This document shows, in pieces, positions 38,484 through 47,099 of a stretch of DNA of 64,000 nucleotides. The notes under the pieces were generated by a model, which made no database searches, had not been told where the DNA came from, and worked only from the letters and a program-made list of their open reading frames with translations. Source of the DNA: Kushneria sinocarnis. Lineage in GTDB: Bacteria; Pseudomonadota; Gammaproteobacteria; Pseudomonadales; Halomonadaceae. The stretch covers positions 1 to 64,000 of the forward strand of contig NZ_RBIN01000005.1 in the NCBI RefSeq assembly GCF_003633775.1, in the 5' to 3' direction. Position 1 is the stretch's first letter. Each line of letters opens with the position of its first letter. Position numbers and translations under genes: made by a program.

Positions 38484-39458
38484 TCAGCCCGGGCGGGAGG
38501 CGTCATCCAGATGCAGGATGGTGTGGGCATTGGTGGCGCTGGTGGCCAGCACATCAATGACCCCGGTGCGCAGGGCGCCGAGGATGCCCGCTGCCTTGGT
38601 GCTTTCGCTGGCAATGGCAATCACTTCGGGAATGCGCGCCAGATCGGGGATGGTCAGACCGATCACGCGCCCCTGCATGGGCGTCTGTGAAGGCTGACCG
38701 TTCAGATCGATGAAGTCATAGCCCATCATGTCGCCCACCGTGCCCGACAGCCGCGCCTCGGCGATCTCCTGGGGCGAGAACCAGCCCATGCGCACCATGT
38801 TGCTGTCCTCGGAGAGATCCCCCACGCCGATCATGGCGATATCGGCCCGGCGCGCCCGATCCAGCGTCTGGCGCACGGTCTGGTTGGCCAGCATGGCATC
38901 GCGCAGCTCGGCATTGGCCACCATGGCCGGCGCGTAGAGGGTTTCGCTCTCGCCCCCGAAACGCGCTGCCAGCCGCCGGCAGATGTGGTCGGGATTCATG
39001 TACTCGCCGGCCCGCAGCGAGCCGCCGATGGCACAGATGAACGAGCAGCGCCGGGTACGCTGGGTGAACACGTTGTCTGCCACGGTGCCCACGTTGCGTC
39101 CCATGCCGACCGCCACCAGGGTGCCATCCTCGAGGGTACGCGACAGATGATCGGCCACCAGGCTGCAGACCTCGTGGCGTTGCCGGTCGGCATCGGAGTG
39201 ATCCAGTGCAATCAGCGCCCGGCGAATGCCGAAGCGCTCGACCAGCGCCTGCTCGATCTCCGCCGAGACCGACGGATGCTGGCGCACGCGCACGTCAACG
39301 ATGCCCTCGTTCTGGGCGCGCTTGAGCAGGCGGCCGACCTTGACCCGGGAGAGGCCGAGCCGGCCGGCAATCGTCTCCTGGGTGGCTCCCTCGACGTAAT
39401 AGAGCGAGGCAATTTCGGTCATCAGCGTGACGTCGGGATCGGTCGTGCGTTCCGTCAT
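38484..39458 (-). CDS. SorC/DeoR-type sugar-binding regulator (EryD-like)
   Basis: 324 aa. N-terminal helix-turn-helix (YYVEGATQETIAGRLGLSRVKVGRLLKRA, residues about 20-48) and a C-terminal SorC sugar-phosphate-binding domain (VAVGMGRNVGTVAD, FICAIGG, DLARIPEVIAIASESTKA, GVIDVLATSATNA). EryD, the repressor of rhizobial and Brucella erythritol operons, is of this family. It follows rpiB across a terminator. GGGAG precedes the ATG at 39458; an internal ATG 12 codons later is possible. It is the probable reader of the TCATTTG-N13-CAAATGA operators. Confidence 0.88.
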   Translation of the reverse strand: MTERTTDPDVTLMTEIASLYYVEGATQETIAGRLGLSRVKVGRLLKRAQNEGIVDVRVRQHPSVSAEIEQALVERFGIRRALIALDHSDADRQRHEVCSLVADHLSRTLEDGTLVAVGMGRNVGTVADNVFTQRTRRCSFICAIGGSLRAGEYMNPDHICRRLAARFGGESETLYAPAMVANAELRDAMLANQTVRQTLDRARRADIAMIGVGDLSEDSNMVRMGWFSPQEIAEARLSGTVGDMMGYDFIDLNGQPSQTPMQGRVIGLTIPDLARIPEVIAIASESTKAAGILGALRTGVIDVLATSATNAHTILHLDDASRPG

Positions 39459-39645
39459 GGCCGCGTCACTCCCGTCTGCCGTCCCTGCTGTCGGCGGGCG
39501 CTGCGGTGCCCGCTGGCGATCCGGCGGAACCCGCCATCCATCGTATTCATCAGCCCTGCCTGTTGTTGTCCGAACTCGGCTCAAGGCGGAGCAACCACTC
39601 CGTCGAGCGCCGGTATGGTGCCACGTGCCAGCATGACAAGCCCAT

Positions 39646-39678
39646 GAAAAACGGCGCCTCCCGCTGGAGAGCGCCGTT
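39646..39678 (-). terminator. Terminator of the rpiB-like gene
   Basis: An 8-bp stem (39650-39657 with 39671-39678), with an inner CTCC/GGAG pairing, followed by five T on the minus strand, about 35 bases after the rpiB stop. Confidence 0.75.
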
Positions 39679-39712
39679 CGAAGCAATACCCGGTCGGCTG
39701 GCGGTCACCGTG

Positions 39713-40195
39713 TCAGGCGCCGGAGCCACCCGTCGAATGCTCCTGCTCATAGGCCTTGATGCGATCGACCTTGGCCTGGGAACCACCGCCCTGGAACTCG
39801 CTGGTCAGAAACGAAGTGACGATCGTCTTGGCCAGTTCGGTGCCGATCACCCGACCGCCCATGGTGATGATCTGAGCGTCGTTGCTCTTGCGGGCCCGCT
39901 CGGCCGAATAGGTATCGTGCGCCTGCGCGGCCCGGATACCGGGGACCTTGTTGGCCGAGATGGCCACGCCGATACCGGTACCGCAGCAGAGGATGCCACG
40001 ATCGACCTTACCCTCGTTGATCGACTGCGCCACCTTGAAGGCGATATCCGGATAGAGCACCGGCTCGGCATCATAGGTACCGAAATCCTCGACTTCGTGA
40101 CCGAGCGAACGGACATGCTCGACCAGCGCCTGTTTCATGTCATAGGCGGCCTCGTCACAGCCGAGCGCCACGCGATACTTCGTCTGTTCTGCCAT
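39713..40195 (-). CDS. RpiB/LacAB family isomerase, probable D-erythrulose-4-phosphate isomerase (DerI/EryI type)
   Basis: 160 aa. The active-site Cys lies in GILCCGTGIGVAI near 71, with the His in AAQAHDTYSAERARKSND and the anion loop ITMGGRVIG. RpiB homologues in erythritol and threitol loci (EryI in Brucella, DerI in M. smegmatis) interconvert D-erythrulose 4-phosphate and D-erythrose 4-phosphate; the context here matches. Ordinary ribose-5-phosphate isomerase B activity is the alternative. AGGAGG at 8 bases supports the ATG at 40195. Confidence 0.82.
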   Translation of the reverse strand: MAEQTKYRVALGCDEAAYDMKQALVEHVRSLGHEVEDFGTYDAEPVLYPDIAFKVAQSINEGKVDRGILCCGTGIGVAISANKVPGIRAAQAHDTYSAERARKSNDAQIITMGGRVIGTELAKTIVTSFLTSEFQGGGSQAKVDRIKAYEQEHSTGGSGA

Positions 40196-40241
40196 GCCTG
40201 CTTCCTCCTGAAGGGCTGCACGTCCATACATTACCGACATC

Positions 40242-40285
40242 ATGATACGCCGGATCGTTCATTTGAACAAAGGCAAGTCAAATGA
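40242..40285 (-). promoter_or_regulatory. Predicted rpiB promoter with the TCATTTG-N13-CAAATGA operator
   Basis: On the minus strand TTGTTC (40265-40270), 17-bp spacer, TATCAT (40242-40247). The inverted repeat TCATTTG (40259-40265) / CAAATGA (40279-40285), with exactly 13 bases between, covers the -35. Arms and spacing are identical to the eltD2 site at 32307-32333. Confidence 0.7.
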
Positions 40286-40470
40286 TCCATTCCACTCGAT
40301 CTGTCCTCGCCACCCCTGTCAGCAGACGGGCAAGGCATGTCGAAAACCTTGCCACACGGCGGCCCTGAACACCTCTAGCCCGTTGGTCGAATACCGCGGA
40401 AGCGCCATGTACCACTAAAGTCGGATGCTTTTCGAGCCCTTCCGGAAGCTACCATTCCGGAACCAGAGCC

Positions 40471-40499
40471 TTTTCAAATGAACAAGCCGGGATCATATT
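40471..40499 (+). promoter_or_regulatory. Predicted promoter of the kinase-isomerase operon with operator half-site
   Basis: TTTTCA (40471-40476), 17-bp spacer, CATATT (40494-40499). The element TTCAAATGAACA (40473-40484) overlaps the -35 and is the reverse complement of the GTTCATTTGAA at the rpiB promoter, so one arm of the shared operator is present; a second perfect arm at the same spacing is not. The 378 bases between rpiB and this gene hold nothing else recognised. Confidence 0.5.
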
Positions 40500-40573
40500 T
40501 TCATTCCGACCGGCTCGCATGAACCGAACGCTTGTTCCGATACATTTTTGGCTGCACCAGGAGACTTCCCGCC

Positions 40574-42310
40574 ATGACTCGCCTGTTCAACGATCCCGCT
40601 GCATTCGTCGACGAAGCCACCGAAGGTTTCGTGGCGGCACACGCCTGGCGCGTGCGTCAGGTCCCCGGGGGGGTGATCCGCAGCACGAAGAGTGAACCCG
40701 ACACGGTGGCCGTGGTAATCGGCGGGGGCTCCGGCCACTATCCCGCCTTTGCCGGGCTGGTCGGTCAGGGACTGGCCCACGGCGCGGCCATGGGCAACCT
40801 GTTCGCCTCCCCTTCCGCCCAGCAGATCTATTCGGTCGCCAAGGCCGCCAACAACGGTGCCGGCGTGCTGCTCAGCTACGGCAACTATGCCGGTGACGTG
40901 CTGCACTTCGGCCAGGCGCGGGATCGACTGGTCAGCGAAGGGATTCCCTGCGAGATGGTCAAGGTGATCGATGATGTCTCCAGTGCCAGTCTCGAGGAGA
41001 TCAACAAGCGCCGCGGCATTGCCGGCGATCTGACCGTGTTCAAGATTGCGTCCGCCGCAGCCGAGGCCGGCTATACGCTCGACGAGGTGGTGCGGGTGAC
41101 CGAGGCCGCCAACCTGCGTACCCGCTCCTTCGGGGTCGCCTTTGACGGCTGCACCCTGCCGGGCGCCGACGATGCGCTGTTCCACGTGCCGGAAGGCAAG
41201 ATGGCCGTGGGCCTGGGGATTCACGGCGAGCCGGGCATCAGCGAGCAGGAGATCCCCTCCGCCGACGAACTCGCCGAGCTGCTGGTCGGCCGCCTGCTCG
41301 AGGAGCTCCCGGAGGGTGTCGAGCGCGCCAACGGCGCGCGCGCCAGCGTACTGCTCAACGGCCTGGGCACGATCAAGTACGAGGAGCTGTTCGTGGTCTA
41401 TCGCCGGGTCAACCGGCTGCTGGAAGAGGCCGGCGTCCGGATCGTCGAGCCCGAGGTGGGTGAACTGGTTACCAGCCTCGACATGGCCGGCGCCTCGCTG
41501 ACCCTGTTCTGGCTCGATGAAGAGCTGGAGCGCTTCTGGCATGCCCCGGCGGACGCACCCGCCTATCGCAAGGGCAGCGTGGCCACGGCCGAACAGATCG
41601 ATGCCGCCGAGCTCGACATCCCCGATCCCGACGCCATTCCGCCCGCTTCCGAAGAGTCCCGCCAGTCCGCCGGCCGGGTCCTGGCAGCGATCGAAGCGAC
41701 CCGGGAAGTAATCGTCGAGAACGCCGAGGAACTGGGCCGCATCGACGCCGTGGCCGGTGATGGTGATCATGGCATCGGCATGGAGCGGGGGGCACGCGCC
41801 GCCGCCGAAACCGCGCGTGATGCCGCCGAGCGCGGTGCCGGCGCCGGCACCCTGCTGCGCATGGCCGGTGATGCCTGGGCCGATCGTGCCGGTGGCACCT
41901 CGGGCGCCATCTGGGGCGCAGCGCTCAATGCCCTGGCCGCCACCATCGGCGACGAGACCGCCCCCGATGCCGCCACGATTGCCCGCGGTGTGGAGAAGGC
42001 ACGCGACAACATCATGCACTTCGGCAAGGCCCAGGTCGGGGACAAGACACTGATCGATGTGCTGGTGCCCTTCAGCGAAACCCTGACCGAACAGGTCAAT
42101 CGTCAGGCCTCGCTGCCGGATGCCTGGGGGACCGCTGTCGAGCGGGCACATGAAGCCGCCCAGGCCACTGCCGACCTGACGCCCAGGATCGGTCGTGCCC
42201 GACCGCTGGCCGAGAAGAGCATCGGCACGCCGGATGCCGGCGCCATTTCGCTGGCAATGATCGTGCGTGCCGTCCACGATGTACTGCAGGAACAGGCCAG
42301 CAACGGCTAA
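40574..42310 (+). CDS. Fused DhaK-DhaL kinase, probable L-erythrulose 1-kinase (LerK type)
   Basis: 578 aa ATP-dependent dihydroxyacetone-kinase family protein. DhaK domain (1-330): GGGSGHYPAFAG near 50, NYAGDVLHF, and the substrate-binding His in GLGIHGEPGI near 218. DhaL domain (about 375-575): GDGDHGIGMERGA with Mg-binding Asp residues near 395. The fused form uses ATP, not PTS. In tetritol loci such enzymes phosphorylate L-erythrulose (LerK) or D-erythrulose (DerK); dihydroxyacetone is the alternative substrate. AGGAGA precedes the start. It forms an operon with the TIM-like gene. Confidence 0.87.
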   Translation: MTRLFNDPAAFVDEATEGFVAAHAWRVRQVPGGVIRSTKSEPDTVAVVIGGGSGHYPAFAGLVGQGLAHGAAMGNLFASPSAQQIYSVAKAANNGAGVLLSYGNYAGDVLHFGQARDRLVSEGIPCEMVKVIDDVSSASLEEINKRRGIAGDLTVFKIASAAAEAGYTLDEVVRVTEAANLRTRSFGVAFDGCTLPGADDALFHVPEGKMAVGLGIHGEPGISEQEIPSADELAELLVGRLLEELPEGVERANGARASVLLNGLGTIKYEELFVVYRRVNRLLEEAGVRIVEPEVGELVTSLDMAGASLTLFWLDEELERFWHAPADAPAYRKGSVATAEQIDAAELDIPDPDAIPPASEESRQSAGRVLAAIEATREVIVENAEELGRIDAVAGDGDHGIGMERGARAAAETARDAAERGAGAGTLLRMAGDAWADRAGGTSGAIWGAALNALAATIGDETAPDAATIARGVEKARDNIMHFGKAQVGDKTLIDVLVPFSETLTEQVNRQASLPDAWGTAVERAHEAAQATADLTPRIGRARPLAEKSIGTPDAGAISLAMIVRAVHDVLQEQASNG

Positions 42311-42347
42311 TGGCCGCCACGACAGCCACAGCAGGGAGTCCACGCTG

Positions 42348-43115
42348 ATGACATCGGCACCTTCATGTCTCGGTACCAGTCTGAAAATGTACTTCGGCTA
42401 TCACGAGACACTGGCCTGGTGCAGAAGCATCGCCGAGCTGGCGCGCCGTCACCCGGTGGTCACCTCGCACAGCGTGGATCTCTTCGTGCTGCCCAGCTTT
42501 CCGCTGCTCGAACCGGCGCTGGAGATCTTCCGGGACAGCGGCGTCGGGGTGGGCGCCCAGGATCTGCACTGGGAGGATCACGGCGCCTTCACCGGCGAGG
42601 TCAGCGGGGCCCTGCTGGCAGAGATGGGCTGTCGCTACGTCGAGGTCGGCCACGCCGAACGACGTCGCCTCTTCGGCGAGGATGAAGCCGTGGTCACGGC
42701 CAAGACCACCGCCGCCATCCGCAACGGCCTGACCCCGATCCTCTGCATCGGCGAGGCCGAATCCGGCCCGGCCGGGGACGCCGCCGCCGAGTGCATCCGG
42801 CAGGTCGACTCGGCCGTCTCCGGGCTCACCGGGGCCCAGCACGACCAGAACCTCATTGTCGCCTATGAACCGCACTGGGCGATCGGCGCCAGTGAGCCTG
42901 CCTCTGCCGAGCACATCGGCGAGGTCTGTGCCCGCCTGCGCGAGCATCTCTCGTCCCGCACGGCGACCCGGGTGATCTATGGCGGCAGTGCCGGCCCGGG
43001 GCTGCTGACCCGACTCAGCGGTCAGCTCGACGGTCTCTTTCTGGGCCGTTTCGTTCACGATCCGGACGCGTTCGGCCGCATGCTCGATGAAACACGGGCC
43101 CTTCACCGGGGCTGA
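42348..43115 (+). CDS. Triose-phosphate isomerase homologue, probable L-erythrulose-1-phosphate isomerase (LerI/EryH type)
   Basis: 255 aa TIM barrel. Catalytic Lys in GTSLKMY (the usual NWKMN changed), catalytic His in VEVGHAERR (HSERR in true TpiA), catalytic Glu in VAYEPHWAIG and phosphate loop YGGSAGP. The mix of conserved catalysis and altered surroundings is that of the TpiA2/EryH/LerI branch, which converts tetrulose phosphates. It starts 37 bases after the kinase gene. It hands D-erythrulose 4-phosphate to the RpiB-like enzyme. Plain triose-phosphate isomerase is less likely. Confidence 0.85.
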   Translation: MTSAPSCLGTSLKMYFGYHETLAWCRSIAELARRHPVVTSHSVDLFVLPSFPLLEPALEIFRDSGVGVGAQDLHWEDHGAFTGEVSGALLAEMGCRYVEVGHAERRRLFGEDEAVVTAKTTAAIRNGLTPILCIGEAESGPAGDAAAECIRQVDSAVSGLTGAQHDQNLIVAYEPHWAIGASEPASAEHIGEVCARLREHLSSRTATRVIYGGSAGPGLLTRLSGQLDGLFLGRFVHDPDAFGRMLDETRALHRG

Positions 43116-43289
43116 AATCGTCATCGCCGATCGATCTGGCCATCCGGGGGCGACATGAGCCCGTCAGAACGCTACTCTTGGTGGCAGCACAACCTGATAA
43201 TGTAGCGTGCCTACAGAAGGCGATCGGACGAACGCCTTCGGCCGCTTCAATCGTTCATCAACACTTCGACCGAAGGAGCCTGAACCCTC

Positions 43290-45284
43290 ATGCCATCTCG
43301 TCGTCATCTTGCCAACGCGATTCGTGCGCTCTCCATGGACGCCGTTCAGAAGGCCGGTTCCGGCCATCCGGGCATGCCCATGGGGATGGCGGATATCGCC
43401 GAAGTGCTGTGGAACGATCATCTCAAGCACAACCCCAACAATCCCGACTGGGAAGATCGCGACCGCTTCATCCTCTCCAACGGCCATGGCTCGATGCTGC
43501 ACTACTCGCTGCTGCATCTGACCGGCTACGACCTGCCGATGGAAGAGCTCAAGAACTTCCGTCAGGTCGGCTCGAAGACCCCCGGTCACCCCGAGCACGG
43601 CTATACGCCGGGGATCGAAACCACCACCGGACCGCTCGGTCAGGGGCTGGCCAACGGCGTGGGCATGGCCATCGCCGAACGTACCCTGGCCGCCCAGTTC
43701 AACCGTGACGGTCACGAGATCATCAACCATCGCGTGTGGGTCTTCGCCGGCGATGGCTGCATGATGGAAGGCATCAGCCACGAGGCCTGCTCGCTGGCCG
43801 GTCATCTGGGCCTGGGCAACATCACCGTCTTCTATGATGACAACGGCATCTCCATCGATGGCGAGGTCAAGGGCTGGTTCAGCGATGACACCGCCTCGCG
43901 CTTCGAGGCCTATCACTGGCACGTCATCCGCGATGTCGACGGTCACGATGCCGAGCAGGTCGATCGCGCCATCCGCGAAGCGAAGGAAGTCACCGACAAG
44001 CCGACCCTGATCATGTGCAAGACCGTGATCGGCTTCGGTGCGCCCAACAAGGCCGGCAAGGAAGAGAGCCACGGCGCCGCCCTCGGCGAGGAAGAAGTCG
44101 AGGCCGCGCGCAGGCAGCTCGGCTGGGATCATCCGGCGTTCGAAATCCCCGACGACATGTACGCTGCCTGGGATGCCCGCGAGCAGGGTGACAAGCTCGA
44201 AGCCGAGTATCGCGAGAAGATGGCCGCCTACGAAAAGGCCTATCCGGAGCTGGCGAAGGAGCTCAAGCGTCGCTACAGCGGCGAGCTGCCGGCCGACTTC
44301 GACGGTGATGCGCTGATCCAGCGCGCCCAGGAGAAGATGGAAACCACCGCCTCGCGCAAGGCCTCGCTCGGCATTCTCAACGAGCTGGCGCCCAGCCTGC
44401 CCGAGCTGTTCGGTGGCAGTGCCGACCTGGCGCCCTCCAACCTGACCCTGTGGGAAGGCGCGAAAGCGATCAGCAAGGAGCATCACAACGGCAGCTACGT
44501 GCACTACGGGGTACGTGAATTCGGCATGGGTGCGATCGCCAACGGCATCGCCACGCATGGCGGCTTCATCCCCTATGATGCCACCTTCCTGGTCTTCCTC
44601 GAGTACATGCACAACGCCGTGCGCATGTCGGCGCTGTCGCACACGCGCATTATCCACGTGTTCACCCATGACTCCATCGGTCTGGGCGAGGACGGCCCGA
44701 CGCACCAGCCGGTCGAGCAGCTCTCCGATCTGCGCAACCTGCCCGGCCTGGCCACCTGGCGGCCGTGCGATGCCACCGAGACGGCCGCCTCCTGGGTGGA
44801 AGGTCTCCAGCGTGAAACCGGCCCGACCGCGCTGATCTTCTCGCGCCAGAACCTGCCGGCCCAGCAGCGCGACGAGGAGCAGGTGAAGAACATCCGCCGC
44901 GGCGGCTATATCCTGCGCGACTGCAGCGGTCAGCCCGACCTGGTGATGATGGCCACCGGCTCCGAGGTCGATCTGGCCATGCAGGCCGCCGGCGAGCTGG
45001 AAGGCAAGGGTCACAAGATCCGCGTCGTCTCGATGCCCTGCACCAGCCAGTTCGACGAGCAGGATCAGGGCTATCGCGACTCGGTACTGCCGCCGACGGT
45101 GCGCAAGCGGCTGGCCATCGAAGCCGCCATCCCGTCGACCTGGTACAAGTACGTGGGTCTCGATGGCGATATCTTCGGCATGACCACCTATGGCGAATCC
45201 GGCAAGGGCCCGGATCTGTTCAAGCACTTCGGCTTCACCGTCGACAAGGTGGTCGAGCGCGCCGAGAAGCTGATCAAGGCGTAA
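43290..45284 (+). CDS. tkt: Transketolase
   Basis: 664 aa, full length. [13 protein letters not shown] near 24, the thiamine diphosphate motif [13 protein letters not shown] near 154 ending in the Asn of YDDN, and [19 protein letters not shown] near 455 are diagnostic. It moves two-carbon units in the pentose phosphate pathway and uses D-erythrose 4-phosphate, the predicted end product of the neighbouring tetritol pathway. AAGGAG lies 12 bases before the ATG. It has its own terminator. Confidence 0.96.
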   Translation: MPSRRHLANAIRALSMDAVQKAGSGHPGMPMGMADIAEVLWNDHLKHNPNNPDWEDRDRFILSNGHGSMLHYSLLHLTGYDLPMEELKNFRQVGSKTPGHPEHGYTPGIETTTGPLGQGLANGVGMAIAERTLAAQFNRDGHEIINHRVWVFAGDGCMMEGISHEACSLAGHLGLGNITVFYDDNGISIDGEVKGWFSDDTASRFEAYHWHVIRDVDGHDAEQVDRAIREAKEVTDKPTLIMCKTVIGFGAPNKAGKEESHGAALGEEEVEAARRQLGWDHPAFEIPDDMYAAWDAREQGDKLEAEYREKMAAYEKAYPELAKELKRRYSGELPADFDGDALIQRAQEKMETTASRKASLGILNELAPSLPELFGGSADLAPSNLTLWEGAKAISKEHHNGSYVHYGVREFGMGAIANGIATHGGFIPYDATFLVFLEYMHNAVRMSALSHTRIIHVFTHDSIGLGEDGPTHQPVEQLSDLRNLPGLATWRPCDATETAASWVEGLQRETGPTALIFSRQNLPAQQRDEEQVKNIRRGGYILRDCSGQPDLVMMATGSEVDLAMQAAGELEGKGHKIRVVSMPCTSQFDEQDQGYRDSVLPPTVRKRLAIEAAIPSTWYKYVGLDGDIFGMTTYGESGKGPDLFKHFGFTVDKVVERAEKLIKA

Positions 45285-45344
45285 CGATCACGCCCGGCTG
45301 CCGGCCTGCCCGGCAGCCGGGTTCGCCTGTCGCGCCTCAATGAA

Positions 45345-45375
45345 AGGCCCCGCCGGGAATCCGGCGGGGCCTTTT
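45345..45375 (+). terminator. Terminator of tkt (possibly bidirectional)
   Basis: A 12-bp stem (45345-45356 with 45361-45372) and GAAT loop, then a T-run on the plus strand; on the minus strand TTT follows, so it may also stop fbaB transcripts. Confidence 0.87.
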
Positions 45376-45426
45376 TCGTGTCACCCACCCGATGGCAGGA
45401 CCGCCACCGGGCACGCTCGGGAGCCG

Positions 45427-46479
45427 TCAGGCCACGGTGACATCGCTGGAGAGGTAGACGTCCTGAATGGCGTTGAGCAGCTCCACGCCCTCCTTCATCG
45501 GCTTCTGGAACGCCTTGCGTCCGGAGATCAGCCCCATGCCACCGGCACGCTTGTTGATCACCGCGGTACGCACGGCCTCGCCGAGATCGGAGTGCCCCTT
45601 GGAGCCACCGCCGGAGTTGATCAGCCCGGCCCGGCCCATGAAGCTGTTGGCCACCTGATAGCGGGCCAGATCGATGGGATGATCCGAGGTCAGCTCGCTG
45701 TAGACCTTGTCATGGGTGTGACCGAAGCCGATGTCGCGGAAGCCGTGATTGGTTTCCGGCAGCTTCTGCTTGACGATGTCGGCCTTGATGGTCGCCGCCA
45801 TGTGCACCGCCTGACTGGTCAGGTCGGAAGCGACATGATAGTCGGTGCCATCCTGCTTGAACTCCGGGTTGCGCAGGTAGGCCCACAGCACGGTCACCAT
45901 CCCCAGCTGGTGGGCGCGCTCGAAGGCCTCGCTGATCTCCTGGATCTGGCGACGGCACTCGGGCGAACCGAAATAGACGGTCGCACCCACGGCGACACAG
46001 CCCATCTGATGCGCCTGCTCGACATCGGCAAACAGGGTCTGGTCATAGATCGCCGGATAGGTCAGCGACTCGTTGTGATTGAGCTTGAGCATCATCGGAA
46101 TCTTGTGCGCATAGCGCCGCGATACCGAGGAGAGCGCTCCCAGGGTCGTCGCCACGGCGTTGCAGCCACCCTCGATGGCCAGCTCGACGATGTTCTTCGG
46201 ATCGAAGTACTGCGGATTGGGGGCAAACGAGGCCCCAGCCGAGTGCTCGATGCCCTGATCGACCGGCAGCATGCCGAGATACCCGGTGCCTGCCAGGCGA
46301 CCGTGGTTGAACAGGGTCTGCATGTTGCGCAGCACCTGAGGGTTGCGATCGCTGTCCGCCATGACCCGATCGATGAAGTCGGGACCCGGCAGGTGGAGAT
46401 CCTCCTTGCGAAAGCCCGTGCAGGTGTGGCTCAAAAGGCTTTCGGCTTCCTCTCCCAACAACCTGGTGATGTCGGTCAT
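45427..46479 (-). CDS. fbaB: Class I fructose-bisphosphate aldolase (DhnA/FbaB family)
   Basis: 350 aa. [24 protein letters not shown] near 72, [11 protein letters not shown] near 131 and the C-terminal [34 protein letters not shown] with the phosphate-binding and Schiff-base Lys region identify the archaeal/bacterial class I aldolase. It splits fructose 1,6-bisphosphate or makes it in gluconeogenesis without a metal. GAGGAAC precedes the start at 46479. It is convergent with tkt and divergent from pgk. Confidence 0.93.
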   Translation of the reverse strand: MTDITRLLGEEAESLLSHTCTGFRKEDLHLPGPDFIDRVMADSDRNPQVLRNMQTLFNHGRLAGTGYLGMLPVDQGIEHSAGASFAPNPQYFDPKNIVELAIEGGCNAVATTLGALSSVSRRYAHKIPMMLKLNHNESLTYPAIYDQTLFADVEQAHQMGCVAVGATVYFGSPECRRQIQEISEAFERAHQLGMVTVLWAYLRNPEFKQDGTDYHVASDLTSQAVHMAATIKADIVKQKLPETNHGFRDIGFGHTHDKVYSELTSDHPIDLARYQVANSFMGRAGLINSGGGSKGHSDLGEAVRTAVINKRAGGMGLISGRKAFQKPMKEGVELLNAIQDVYLSSDVTVA

Positions 46480-47099
46480 TATCGTGTTCCTCGTTCCTTC
46501 CATGAGTCGCAAAGTCGATCGGCCGCCAGGCAGCCGACCACTTCAGAAGCATATGAGAGCCGCCAACGCCTGCCTGTAGTGCGTCGGTAGCTTCTCGTAA
46601 CGTCCGGCAGGCCGGGAACGTTGCAGCCCGATGGATTCTCTCCGCCACCATCGGGTGCCGACTTGATCGCATTGATCTTCTACCAACGATATACGACTAA
46701 AGGGGTATCAACGAAAGTCCCGCAACATGTTATTGCGGCAAACGTCGCTGTGGCGTGGCCTGCAGCCATTGTGACCGATGCCTGAATCAGGCATGTTGTG
46801 AGGCATGCCCACGGGCGGATACCCGCGCCTGGCGTGCCGCGCCCCCTGATCTGCGCTGACCGGTCATCGTGCCTTTTGCTCAGGCGACACCGATTCGGGT
46901 CGGCCCTGCCATGGCCGTGCCGGCTCACGCCGCCGCGGGACCGGTTCCCGGCCGTTCGAACTGCTATGCTGGTTCGATAGCAGACGGGGCGACCCCCATC
47001 GGAGGCTCGACATCGCCCGCCGCCGGTTCCGACTGTAGCCGGCCCCTTTTCAAGAACCGGGCCGATCGCTTCGGCCCCTGGCACAAACGAGGATGGACC
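46480..47099. other. Intergenic region between fbaB and pgk
   Basis: 620 bases with no convincing gene. Divergent promoters for fbaB and pgk are expected. An AT-richer stretch lies near 46670-46745. A 17-bp palindrome ATGCCTGAATCAGGCAT (46778-46794) is the only strong symmetric element and could be an operator. Several short open frames in this stretch lack Shine-Dalgarno sites and family sequence. Confidence 0.5.
46778..46794. repeat. 17-bp palindrome in the fbaB-pgk intergenic region
   Basis: Perfect 8-bp arms ATGCCTGA / TCAGGCAT around a single A. Its place between two divergent central-carbon genes suggests a regulator-binding site; no known regulator motif was recognised. Confidence 0.5.

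Noticed and set aside
40574..42310. PTS-dependent dihydroxyacetone kinase DhaKLM
   Set aside because: DhaK and DhaL are fused and there is no DhaM; the fused form uses ATP.
40493..42343. Long minus-strand open frame opposite the kinase
   Set aside because: Antisense shadow of the DhaK-DhaL gene, without recognisable domains or ribosome site.
43164..45227. Long minus-strand open frame opposite transketolase
   Set aside because: Antisense shadow; the plus strand has the full set of transketolase motifs.
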